Positions 1 through 5,758 are shown, counted from the first letter of the stretch. The stretch: 7,141 nucleotides of DNA from Planctomycetota bacterium (GCA_003669255.1 QWPO01000193.1:1-7141); one strand, 5' to 3'. Program-made: numbers and translations. The notes: generated by a model not told the origin, from the letters alone.

Positions 1-732
1 CATCTCTCAGCCTACCGACTGCACACGCACTTCGAGGTGCTCAGCGGCAAGGCCGTGCGGATCGACGCCACGTCGGCGGCCCCCAAGGGCGACGCCGACG
101 AGCGGGCCGTATTGCAACGGACGATCGAGGCCGACCGCTGCTACGTCCTCGATCGCGGCTACATCAGTTACCAGCTCTGGAACGCGATCAATGCCGCGGG
201 GAGCAGTTACGTCTGCCGGTCGTCCGACAGGACGCTAGCCACTGTCACGCACGTCAACGACCTGACGGACGCCGACCGAGCCGCCAACGTGATCAGCGAC
301 GAGATCGTCGATCTGGGCTGGAAGGCGAAGCATCGCACGCGACCGGATCATTCCGTGCGGCTGGTCTGTGTCGCGGTGAAGCCGCATGAGAGCTCCCGAG
401 GAACGCTGGGGCCGCACTGCGACGGGGTGCTCCGATTGGTTACGAATCGGCTCGACCTCCCGGCCGAACTCATCGCGGAGATGTATCGGCTGCGGTGGGT
501 GATCGAGATGTTCTTCCGCACGTTCAAGCAGCTCCTCGGCTGCGGGCACCTGTTCTCCGACAAGCACAACGGTGTGGAGATCCAGGCGTACTGCGCCATG
601 ATCGTCTGCATGCTGATCCTGATCTACACGGGCGAGAAGCCGAACAGGGCGATGTATCAGATGGTCTGGTACTACCTCATCGGCTTGGCCAGCCTCAAGG
701 AACTCGAGGCCTTCATTCGAACACGACGATAG
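1..732 (+). CDS. IS4-family DDE transposase, C-terminal part
   Basis: The reading frame is open from base 1 and stops at TAG 730-732, so 243 codons of a longer gene are visible; the N-terminal part with the first catalytic Asp lies upstream of the window. DDE transposases of this family cut and join insertion-sequence ends by a metal-dependent phosphoryl transfer. Two catalytic blocks are visible. The first is the second-Asp block DRGY (D at 151-153, after CYVL). The second is the IS4 signature Y-x2-R-x3-E-x6-K in YRLRWVIEMFFRTFK, with catalytic Glu at 505-507 and Lys at 526-528. These spacings match the IS4 YREK motif exactly. The C-terminal tail is hydrophobic (MIVCMLILIYTG), as is common in these proteins. 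There is no frameshift or internal stop in the visible part, so it may be intact. The GTG at 37 is only an internal codon, not the start. IS subgroup is not determined. Confidence 0.9.
   Translation, partial: HLSAYRLHTHFEVLSGKAVRIDATSAAPKGDADERAVLQRTIEADRCYVLDRGYISYQLWNAINAAGSSYVCRSSDRTLATVTHVNDLTDADRAANVISDEIVDLGWKAKHRTRPDHSVRLVCVAVKPHESSRGTLGPHCDGVLRLVTNRLDLPAELIAEMYRLRWVIEMFFRTFKQLLGCGHLFSDKHNGVEIQAYCAMIVCMLILIYTGEKPNRAMYQMVWYYLIGLASLKELEAFIRTRR
1..732 (+). mobile_element. Right-hand part of an IS4-type insertion sequence
   Basis: The transposase gene implies an insertion sequence that begins upstream of the window. Its right end must lie at or beyond 732, but it cannot be placed because the left terminal inverted repeat is not in view for comparison, and no flanking target duplication can be tested. 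The end coordinate given is therefore only the end of the transposase gene. Confidence 0.6.
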
Positions 733-770
733 CCCGCGTTGGCGAAGCCACGGCCCTAGCGGCACGCGGG
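733..770. repeat. 7-bp inverted repeat directly after transposase stop
   Basis: CCCGCGT at 733-739 is perfectly complementary to ACGCGGG at 764-770, with a 24-base loop. It begins immediately after the transposase stop codon. It could be a transcription terminator stem (no T-run follows), part of the IS right end, or another member of the local palindromic repeats. The long loop makes a chance match possible. Confidence 0.35.
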
Positions 771-802
771 GTTCGCTGCTGCGCAGTTGAGGCGAGAACT
801 CA

Positions 803-859
803 GCGAGGGGCTGCCCATGCCCTCGAGCGGGCTATGGGAGCAAGCGCAGCCAGGATGGC
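803..859 (+). repeat. Left arm of long inverted repeat
   Basis: The reverse complement of 803-859 aligns with 1046-1104 at about 51 of 59 hand-aligned columns. The core is a perfect 19-bp match: CGGGCTATGGGAGCAAGCG at 828-846 against its reverse complement at 1059-1077. A second perfect block of 14 bases (GCGAGGGGCTGCCC, 803-816) lies at the outer end. The arms differ by a 2-base indel and a few substitutions, which suggests two diverged copies of one element in opposite orientation rather than a recent perfect palindrome. Confidence 0.85.
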
Positions 860-956
860 GAAGCGCAGCGGACATGCAGTGAGTCGAGGCCTGGAGGGCC
901 GAGACGAACGTCCAGCGAGAGGGCGTGGGTAGCCCCGAGCCGCCGCGATGGACAGA

Positions 957-975
957 CACAGGTTGAAAACCTGTG
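957..975. repeat. Compact hairpin, 8-bp stem and 3-nt loop
   Basis: CACAGGTT (957-964) and AACCTGTG (968-975) are perfect reverse complements around the loop GAA. The stem is followed by CTACG (976-980). The related hairpin at 1039-1054 is also followed, one base later, by CTACG. No T-tract follows, so a classical intrinsic terminator is unlikely. Confidence 0.7.
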
Positions 976-1038
976 CTACGGGGGAGCCCCGAGCCAGGTC
1001 AGATGCGGGGAGACCGGTCCTGTAACTGCCGTGCCGAA

Positions 1039-1054
1039 CAGGATTGGCATCCTG
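1039..1054. repeat. Compact hairpin, 6-bp stem and 4-nt loop
   Basis: CAGGAT (1039-1044) and ATCCTG (1049-1054) are perfect reverse complements around TGGC, followed by C and then CTACG (1056-1060). It shares the CAGG/CCTG stem base and the trailing CTACG with the hairpin at 957-975. A competing pairing exists between TCCTGT (1018-1023) and ACAGGA (1038-1043). Confidence 0.6.
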
Positions 1055-1104
1055 CCTACGCTTGCTCCCATAGCCCGGCTCTCGGGGCACGGGCAGCCCC
1101 TCGC
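1046..1104 (-). repeat. Right arm of long inverted repeat
   Basis: Counterpart of the repeat at 803-859, in the opposite orientation, separated from it by 186 bp. It starts inside the compact hairpin at 1039-1054 and ends 22 bases before the stop codon of the receiver-like gene. The left arm has CAGGATGGC where this copy, read on the minus strand, has CAGGATGCC leading into the hairpin. The hairpin therefore seems to be part of the element in this copy and lost or altered in the other. Confidence 0.85.
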
Positions 1105-1126
1105 ATGCACCGCTGATGCGTTCGCG

Positions 1127-1483
1127 CTACTTCGGCGACACGCGGTCGAGCAGCGCCGCCAGACCCTCCATCACTTCGCCACGGGTCGCGGCGGCGTCGG
1201 CGCCGGCGGCGACCGCTGCCTCGAGCCACTCCTTCCAGACGTGCGGCCCGAATGCCACAACCTTCCCGGCGGCACCGGCCGCCTCTCGGCCGCGGGCGAT
1301 CGCGGCGGTCGGATCAGGGCACGACTGAACGTCGATCAGCACGACGTCGTAGGGGGCATCGGCCGGCGCCACGGCGACCGACGCCCGCACGTCGAGCGCG
1401 TCACCGAGGCCACGGGCCACGCCCGCGAGGCGGCTCGACGCCATCAGGTCGCTCGACACCAGGAGAATCCGGCGGGGTTTCAT
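1127..1483 (-). CDS. Degenerate CheY-like receiver-domain protein
   Basis: This is a 118-residue single-domain protein whose hydrophobic pattern follows a response-regulator receiver fold. Beta-1 is RRILLVSSD with an acidic residue at D12, beta-3 is YDVVLIDV with D51 at the phospho-acceptor position, beta-4 is KVVAFGPHV, and the last segment is GADAAATRGEV followed by an amphipathic helix. The conserved Thr/Ser after beta-4 is missing (FGPH instead) and the conserved Lys near beta-5 appears to be replaced by Arg (R101). Phosphorylation-driven switching is therefore doubtful, and a protein-interaction role is possible. There is no DNA-binding or other output domain. ATG 1483 is chosen because GAGGG lies 5 nt upstream; an in-frame GTG at 1495 overlaps the stop of the PII-like gene and would add four residues (MRDA). 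It is the third gene of the minus-strand run, 8 nt after the PII-like gene. Fold assignment is by pattern only. Confidence 0.72.
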   Translation of the reverse strand: MKPRRILLVSSDLMASSRLAGVARGLGDALDVRASVAVAPADAPYDVVLIDVQSCPDPTAAIARGREAAGAAGKVVAFGPHVWKEWLEAAVAAGADAAATRGEVMEGLAALLDRVSPK

Positions 1484-1488
1484 CGCGT

Positions 1489-1493
1489 CCCTC
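1489..1493 (-). promoter_or_regulatory. Ribosome binding site of receiver-like gene
   Basis: GAGGG read on the minus strand, 5 nt before ATG 1483. It overlaps the TGA stop (1494-1492) of the preceding PII-like gene, so termination there would place ribosomes at this site. It favours the ATG over the GTG at 1495. Confidence 0.5.
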
Positions 1494-1797
1494 ACACTGC
1501 CTCGGGACCACGGACCGTCCGGTACACCTGCACGGCGTCGTGCATCGGCAGCACGAACACCCGGCTGGTTGCATCGCCCCCCGCCGCCAGCACCCCCGAG
1601 ATCGCCGCCAAGGTGCGGTCGAGGAAGTCGTCGTTGACGGCGATCTCAAGCATCGTCTGCTGCGCGAGTGGTTCCGGCGTCGTCAGGTCGTAGCCGTGCG
1701 CGTCGCAGACCGTCATCCTGGTCACCTGCACCGCGTCGAGCGCCTGGCGGACGCTCTCCACCTCGGCCGGCTTGATCACTGCGACGACAAGACGCAT
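1492..1797 (-). CDS. PII-like protein with shortened T-loop
   Basis: This 101-residue protein aligns without gaps to E. coli GlnB (recalled sequence) over residues 1-35. It starts MRLVVAVIKPAEVESVRQAL and contains the T-x-MTV block at 26-30. GlnB-type proteins sense ATP/ADP and 2-oxoglutarate as trimers and control nitrogen targets through the T-loop. Here the T-loop is about 11 residues shorter (segment 36-50, YDLTTPEPLAQQ region), with no uridylylatable Tyr51 and no QKG-type motif. The alignment resumes at LEIAVNDDFLDRTLAAI. The B-loop TGKIGDGK becomes AGGDATSR, and the C-loop R-x-R is not conserved (QVY by direct alignment). Canonical ligand binding and target control are therefore unlikely to be unchanged. 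ATG 1797 is set by AGGAGG 4 nt upstream and by the homology; the open frame extends to 2259 only as overlap with the protease gene. It lies 20 nt after the metalloprotease gene and is probably cotranscribed. Confidence 0.82.
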   Translation of the reverse strand: MRLVVAVIKPAEVESVRQALDAVQVTRMTVCDAHGYDLTTPEPLAQQTMLEIAVNDDFLDRTLAAISGVLAAGGDATSRVFVLPMHDAVQVYRTVRGPEAV

Positions 1798-1801
1798 GCG
1801 G

Positions 1802-1807
1802 CCTCCT
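1802..1807 (-). promoter_or_regulatory. Ribosome binding site of PII-like gene
   Basis: AGGAGG on the minus strand, 4 nt before ATG 1797, lying wholly in the 20-nt gap after the metalloprotease stop (TGA 1820-1818). It fixes the start of the PII-like protein at MRLVV. Confidence 0.7.
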
Positions 1808-1817
1808 GGCGACCGGG

Positions 1818-4562
1818 TCAGGGACGAGGCATCACGACGCTCGCGTCGAGCGCCTTGGTGATCCGGGCGTCGAGATCGATGAGATGGGCTCGCGAGTACT
1901 CGTCGAGCTTCACGTCGCCCTTCGCGAGCAGGCCCTTGATCGAGGCCGACAGGTCGCGCAGTCGGGCCGCCGCGATCGCCTGGGCGTCGGCCGAGGCGGC
2001 GGTGCCGAGCACGATCCCGCAGAGCCGGGAGACATAGGCACGCTGGAGTCCGCGACGGAGGCTCGAGATGGCCGGCTTGCGGATGGTGTAGTCGCCTGGG
2101 CCCGTCGCCTCCACCTCGGCCATCACCGCCTTCGAGAGCCGCTGGAGGAGTTCCGCCACCGTGAAGGCGTCCTGGTTGGCGGCAACCCTCAGTTCGCTGT
2201 CGCTGATCCGGTCCAGGGTGAGGGGGTCGAGCAACCTGCCGAGCACGCGGTCCTGCCACATCAGCACCGCGTCGTGCACGGGATAATCCTCACGGTCTAC
2301 CTCGGGGCTGCCCCAGTGAGACCACTTCGTGGCCACGAGCTGGTTGAGGAGCTCCGGTGGGAACGCGAACGGCTCGGCGGCGAACATCTGCTTTTCGAGC
2401 AGGTCGAGCGCCTCCCGCTGCTTCGCCGCGTCGACCACGGCGAACGGCGGCGTGGCGTTGGGATCGCCCTTGTGGCTCCGCGACGTGGCCACACCGCCGA
2501 CCAGCCGCGAGGCGAAGGCCATCGCCTGGCCGTGCGCCGAGAGGAGCACGCCAAACGCCTGCCGTACCCGCTCGTAGCCGGGCGAGTCGCCATCGGCCTG
2601 CTTGGTGGTGAGTCGCTCGGCGATCTGGGGCATCAGCTGTGCGACGAGTTCGGCCCGCGTGCGGGCGAACTCGACCGGGTCGCTGCCGAGGTCGAAACGG
2701 TTCGAGAATGGATCGGGATCACCCGCCTCGGTGTCTTCGTCGGTGGCGTAGGCGAGCGCGGGCTCACCGCTCCGCGTGGCGATCTTCCCGAGTTCGCCAC
2801 GTTCCGCCTCGGGCGAACCGCCGGGCAGCGGCTTGTAGCCATACTCGATCGCCCAGACGTCGTAGGGGCCGAGGTGCGCGGCGTAATACTCACCCTGCGT
2901 CTTGCCCTTTGGCATGATGTTCGCGGGCAGATAATCCATCACGCTCGTGCTGCCGCCCGACTGCGAGGTCTTCGCGACGTCATTCATGTCGGCCAGTGAG
3001 CGGAATGCCGAGCCCTTGAAGTTGTGCCGCAGGCCAAGGGTGTGGCCCACCTCGTGCATGGCGACCAGCTTCAGGCCCTGGGTGACGAGCTTGTCTTTCT
3101 CCTGCTCGGTGAGCCCCCCGCCGGCGCTCACCGCCAGCGCGGTGGCGGCCAGCGCGGTCTCGCGGGCATGGCCGTCGAAGAGCTGGCAGCTGCAGGCGGC
3201 CGGGCCGATGCCGGCGCGGCCTGACGGCGCGCCGCCAGTGAGCTGGGCGACCGACTCAGGCGTGAACGTTTCGTACTGCTGCCGCCAGAACTGGAGGAAG
3301 TCGCCGTCGAAGATGATGTCGGCGTCGAGGATCTGGCCGGTCCGCGGATTCACCCGCGACGGCCCCATGGCAAAGCTCTGTCCGGCGGTGATCCAGCGAA
3401 AGGTGTTGTAGTTGACGTCCTCGGGATCCCAGTCAGCGGCATCGGGCTGCTGGCGAACCTCGATCGCGGTTGCAAATCCGGCCTTCTCGAACGCCTCGTT
3501 CCAGGCCTCGATCCCCTCGCGGATCGGCTGCCGGTGGCGGAAGGGCACCGTCCGCTCGATCCAAAACACGATCGGCTTCTTCGGCGGGGAGACGGCGGCC
3601 GACGGATCAGCCTTGTCGAGCTGCCAGCGGTTGATGTAGCGGACGAAGCGGTCTTCGTCGACCTGCTGGGAGAAGTCCTTGAGGGCCGTGACGAAGTAGC
3701 CCACGCGGTCATCGGCGAGTCGCGGCTTGTAGGAGTTTTGCGGGAGGAGGCTGACCGAGTAGTGGATGTTGACCGTGGCGCCGCGGGAGTCGGGCACGGT
3801 GTCGAACTCGGCGGTGCCCCCGGAGCCGTAGGTGGCTGCGACCTGAAGTTCGATGTTGTCGGGAAAGCCCTTCGCGCTCGCCCACGTCGAGCGGTCGGCG
3901 GCGAACGAAAAGCCCGGCAGCGACCGCGAGATCTGTGGCAGGTCGCTGAAGAAGATTTTGGCGAGGTCGATCAGATGGCCGCCGGCGGGGCCGGTGGTGA
4001 TGATCGGCACGCTGAACAGCACGCTGTCGGTGTAGGCAAGACCGACAGCCTTCTCTTCCGGACTCCCCTTGTCGGCGAAGAAGCGGACGTTCTTCCGGAT
4101 AACATGGATGGTGTCGTCCACCTTGCGAAGGGTCCAGATCCAGTCGTCGCCTGAGCCGACGCTCATGCCGCCGAGGATCGAGCGGTCGCCAATACCCCGC
4201 GCGATCGAGATCAGCACGAAGAGTTCCTTGCCGAGCAGCGCCTCCGGCACCTCGGCGTAGACCTTGTCATCCTTCCGCCAGAGCGGGATCAGGCCGTCCG
4301 TTTTTCGGGCGTCCTTGAAGGCGACGGCAAACGTGGGCTTGGCGGGTTTGTCGGACGGCTGTGGAGCCGGCGTGGCGGGGGCCGCCGAGGTGGCCGGAGG
4401 CGTCGCGGGGGCGGGCGTGTCAGCCTTGGTCGGCTCGGGCTTGCCGGCTTCTTGGCCGCGTGCCGTGCCCTCGATCATTCCGCAGGCGACCGTGACCGCG
4501 ACGCACGCGACCCCGAGCCAGCTCGTGCATGACCGGCGCACCAGTGCGTCACCCACCGCCAT
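1818..4562 (-). CDS. Exported zinc metalloprotease, DUF5117/DUF4953 type
   Basis: This 914-residue protein carries the zinc motif HEVGHTLGLRH, with zinc ligands H503, H507 and H513 and catalytic E504. About 30 residues later comes SVMDY (M542), a metzincin-like Met-turn. Other blocks typical of the large DUF5118-DUF5117-DUF4953 metalloprotease family are present: FWIERTVP followed by REGIEAWNEAFEKAGF (about 330-360), DPEDVNYNTFRW (about 375-390), and GPYDVWAIEYGY (about 564-575). The N-terminus has two arginines (R9-R10) and a hydrophobic stretch around WLGVACVAVTVACGM (15-29), consistent with a signal peptide cleaved near TARGQ. A Pro/Ala-rich linker (about 37-76) follows, so the enzyme probably acts outside the cytoplasm. 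Lipobox fit is weak. ATG 4562 is chosen over TTG 4577 because GGAGG lies 6 nt upstream. It is the first gene of the minus-strand run. Substrate is unknown. Confidence 0.93.
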   Translation of the reverse strand: MAVGDALVRRSCTSWLGVACVAVTVACGMIEGTARGQEAGKPEPTKADTPAPATPPATSAAPATPAPQPSDKPAKPTFAVAFKDARKTDGLIPLWRKDDKVYAEVPEALLGKELFVLISIARGIGDRSILGGMSVGSGDDWIWTLRKVDDTIHVIRKNVRFFADKGSPEEKAVGLAYTDSVLFSVPIITTGPAGGHLIDLAKIFFSDLPQISRSLPGFSFAADRSTWASAKGFPDNIELQVAATYGSGGTAEFDTVPDSRGATVNIHYSVSLLPQNSYKPRLADDRVGYFVTALKDFSQQVDEDRFVRYINRWQLDKADPSAAVSPPKKPIVFWIERTVPFRHRQPIREGIEAWNEAFEKAGFATAIEVRQQPDAADWDPEDVNYNTFRWITAGQSFAMGPSRVNPRTGQILDADIIFDGDFLQFWRQQYETFTPESVAQLTGGAPSGRAGIGPAACSCQLFDGHARETALAATALAVSAGGGLTEQEKDKLVTQGLKLVAMHEVGHTLGLRHNFKGSAFRSLADMNDVAKTSQSGGSTSVMDYLPANIMPKGKTQGEYYAAHLGPYDVWAIEYGYKPLPGGSPEAERGELGKIATRSGEPALAYATDEDTEAGDPDPFSNRFDLGSDPVEFARTRAELVAQLMPQIAERLTTKQADGDSPGYERVRQAFGVLLSAHGQAMAFASRLVGGVATSRSHKGDPNATPPFAVVDAAKQREALDLLEKQMFAAEPFAFPPELLNQLVATKWSHWGSPEVDREDYPVHDAVLMWQDRVLGRLLDPLTLDRISDSELRVAANQDAFTVAELLQRLSKAVMAEVEATGPGDYTIRKPAISSLRRGLQRAYVSRLCGIVLGTAASADAQAIAAARLRDLSASIKGLLAKGDVKLDEYSRAHLIDLDARITKALDASVVMPRP

Positions 4563-4663
4563 GAGAAACCTCCACAAAAGTCCAAAAACCGTCGACGACC
4601 AGGGTTGCCGAAGCGTAGCATCGCTGTGTTAGGCGGACCAATTCCCGGTATGGCGGCAACGCG
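4563..4663. promoter_or_regulatory. Divergent intergenic region, presumed two promoters
   Basis: This 101-bp region separates the divergently oriented metalloprotease and phosphotransferase genes, so it should hold at least the promoter of the minus-strand run and perhaps one for the plus-strand gene. No convincing -35/-10 pair was found by eye on either strand. A small AGCG/CGCT inverted repeat occurs around the sequence AGCGTAGCATCGCT. The call rests on gene layout, not on a recognised motif. Confidence 0.4.
4569..4573 (-). promoter_or_regulatory. Ribosome binding site of metalloprotease gene
   Basis: GGAGG on the minus strand with a 6-nt spacer to ATG 4562. It lies inside the longer open frame beginning at TTG 4577, which argues against that upstream start. 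Confidence 0.7.
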
Positions 4664-5728
4664 ATGCTGCTTTCCCAAGTCAACGACGGCGGTCTCCGGT
4701 CGGCTTGCACAGCCTGGCTGGGCGACCGTGACGCCGTGGTCGAGTGGATTGCGAGTGACGCCTTCAGTGGATCCACGATCGTCCGCGTGTGCTGCGGTGA
4801 TCCTGAAGGCGACCTCGTGCTCAAGTCGTTCCCGGCGTCGGCACGGCCACGGATCGCGTGGGTGCATCAGTTGATGACCCGCCTCCGGGCGGCAGGGTGC
4901 ATCGAGGTGCCCGCGGTGGTGGCTGGCCGATCCGGCGGCACTGTTGTCGAGGATGGTGACGGACAGGTGTGGGAGGCGGTGCGCTTCGTGTCTGGCGTGG
5001 CGTTCGACGAGCCTTCGGTCGATCAGGCACGAGCGGCGGCTGCCACAGTCGCGCGGCTTCACCTCGCTGCGGCCGGCTGGCCGGCGGCCCCGCCGAGAGT
5101 CGGCGTGCCGCCGGCGGTGACGCGGCGGATCGAGCAGGCAGAGCGGATGCTCTCGGAGCCGTGGCAGCGCGTCCTCACGCCGGGCGGCGTGGTCACGTCG
5201 CTTGGCGATGCCGTGGCGGCTCGCGTCGTCCAGGCGACGGCGATTGCCCGGCAGACTGGGCTCGAGGGGGCGTTGCAGCGCGTGGTGGCCGAGCGGGCGC
5301 CGCCCGGAATGCTGCAGGCAGTGGTTCGTGACATCTGGTCGAGCCACGTGCTCTTTGCCGCCGACGAGCCGACGCGGGTGGCCGGCATCGTCGACTTCCA
5401 TGCGGCGGCGGTCGACTCGCCGGCGACGGATCTGGCGAGGTTGCTCGGAAGTTGGTGTCGCGGGCGAGCGATTCCGCTGGGCGACGAGTGCCGCGAAGCC
5501 CTTTCAGCCTACGAGTCGATCCGGCAACTCACCGCCGAGGAGCGGCGGCTCGTCCCCTGGCTCGATGCCACCGCCACCATCTTCGGGCTGGACAACTGGT
5601 TTCGCTGGATCCTCGTGGAAGGTAGGCGGTTTGAGTGTTCTGCGAGGGTTTTAGAGCGGGTCGATCAGCTCGTCGGAAGGCTGCCTGACGCGGTGGTCTG
5701 GCTCGGGGGCCGGCGGTGCCCAGTTTGA
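4664..5728 (+). CDS. Divergent APH-fold phosphotransferase-like protein
   Basis: This 354-residue protein fits the aminoglycoside-phosphotransferase/choline-kinase fold, which transfers the ATP gamma-phosphate to a small-molecule hydroxyl. Visible landmarks are LVLKSF with the presumed ATP-binding K54, a hinge-like WEAVRFVSG (103-111), the helix VARLHLAA, a catalytic-loop segment VRDIWSSHVLF with D223, and the metal-site segment IVDFHAAAVDSPATDLARLLG with D244. The usual loop H-x-D-x4-N is altered: position 221 is Val instead of His, and position 228 is His instead of the metal-binding Asn. The DFD/DFE motif reads DFH. Activity may therefore be unusual or lost. No signal peptide or membrane segment is seen, so it is probably cytoplasmic. 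ATG 4664 gives the whole fold but has no clear Shine-Dalgarno sequence. It is divergent from the metalloprotease, with the DsbD-like gene 114 bp downstream. The substrate cannot be told; a resistance role is not implied. Confidence 0.8.
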   Translation: MLLSQVNDGGLRSACTAWLGDRDAVVEWIASDAFSGSTIVRVCCGDPEGDLVLKSFPASARPRIAWVHQLMTRLRAAGCIEVPAVVAGRSGGTVVEDGDGQVWEAVRFVSGVAFDEPSVDQARAAAATVARLHLAAAGWPAAPPRVGVPPAVTRRIEQAERMLSEPWQRVLTPGGVVTSLGDAVAARVVQATAIARQTGLEGALQRVVAERAPPGMLQAVVRDIWSSHVLFAADEPTRVAGIVDFHAAAVDSPATDLARLLGSWCRGRAIPLGDECREALSAYESIRQLTAEERRLVPWLDATATIFGLDNWFRWILVEGRRFECSARVLERVDQLVGRLPDAVVWLGGRRCPV

Positions 5729-5733
5729 CCTTC

Positions 5734-5758
5734 GAAAAGTGCAGTTTGTAGACTTTTC
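5734..5758. repeat. 7-bp inverted repeat behind phosphotransferase gene
   Basis: GAAAAGT (5734-5740) and ACTTTTC (5752-5758) are perfect reverse complements around an 11-nt loop, starting 5 bases after the phosphotransferase stop. The AT-rich stem in a GC-rich genome stands out. It could be a weak terminator or an operator for the DsbD-like gene. A TTGACC (5725-5730) lies 16 nt before TGTAGA (5747-5752), a poor but possible sigma-70-like pair overlapping this repeat. Confidence 0.35.

Larger units (their letters stand above)
733..1126. other. Gene-free repeat island between convergent genes
   Basis: This 394-bp stretch separates the transposase stop (plus strand) from the stop of the receiver-like gene (minus strand). 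Short open frames cross it, but none has a recognisable protein, a credible ribosome binding site or a domain. It is instead rich in repeats: a 7-bp stem at 733-770, long inverted repeats at 803-859 and 1046-1104, two compact hairpins at 957-975 and 1039-1054, an 8-bp palindrome GACCGGTC at 1012-1019, and an 11-bp direct repeat AGCCCCGAGCC at 931-941 and 985-995. Because the flanking genes converge here, some of these stems may act as bidirectional terminators, but none has an obvious T-tract. The repeats look like members of a dispersed intergenic family; that is inference from one locus. Confidence 0.7.

Noticed and set aside
495..932. Plus-strand frame overlapping the transposase end and running into the repeat island
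   Set aside because: Arg/Ala-rich, out of frame with the YREK motif, and most of it covers repeats; no start signal.
733..1126. CRISPR array or tRNA in the repeat island
   Set aside because: Repeats are inverted and unevenly spaced, not regular direct repeats with spacers, and no cloverleaf could be traced.
1031..1693. 220-codon plus-strand open frame across the receiver-like and PII-like genes
   Set aside because: It starts in the repeat island and runs antisense to two small genes with good ribosome binding sites and recognisable folds.
1798..2259. N-terminal extension of the PII-like open frame
   Set aside because: It overlaps the conserved C-terminal coding of the metalloprotease in another frame; AGGAGG before ATG 1797 and alignment with GlnB fix the true start.
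1884..2999. 371-codon plus-strand open frame inside the metalloprotease gene
   Set aside because: Antisense to a protein with clear zinc-protease motifs. Its translation is Arg/Gly/Glu-rich with no recognisable domain, as expected for a shadow frame in GC-rich DNA.
3534..4154. 206-codon plus-strand open frame inside the metalloprotease gene
   Set aside because: Same reason: low-complexity antisense shadow of conserved coding sequence.
4563..4577. TTG 4577 start for the metalloprotease
   Set aside because: It would put the GGAGG ribosome binding site inside the coding region; ATG 4562 follows that site by 6 nt and begins a normal signal peptide.
4475..5401. 308-codon minus-strand open frame over the phosphotransferase gene
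   Set aside because: Arg/His/Pro-rich translation without a domain, antisense to the recognisable phosphotransferase and overlapping the start of the metalloprotease gene.
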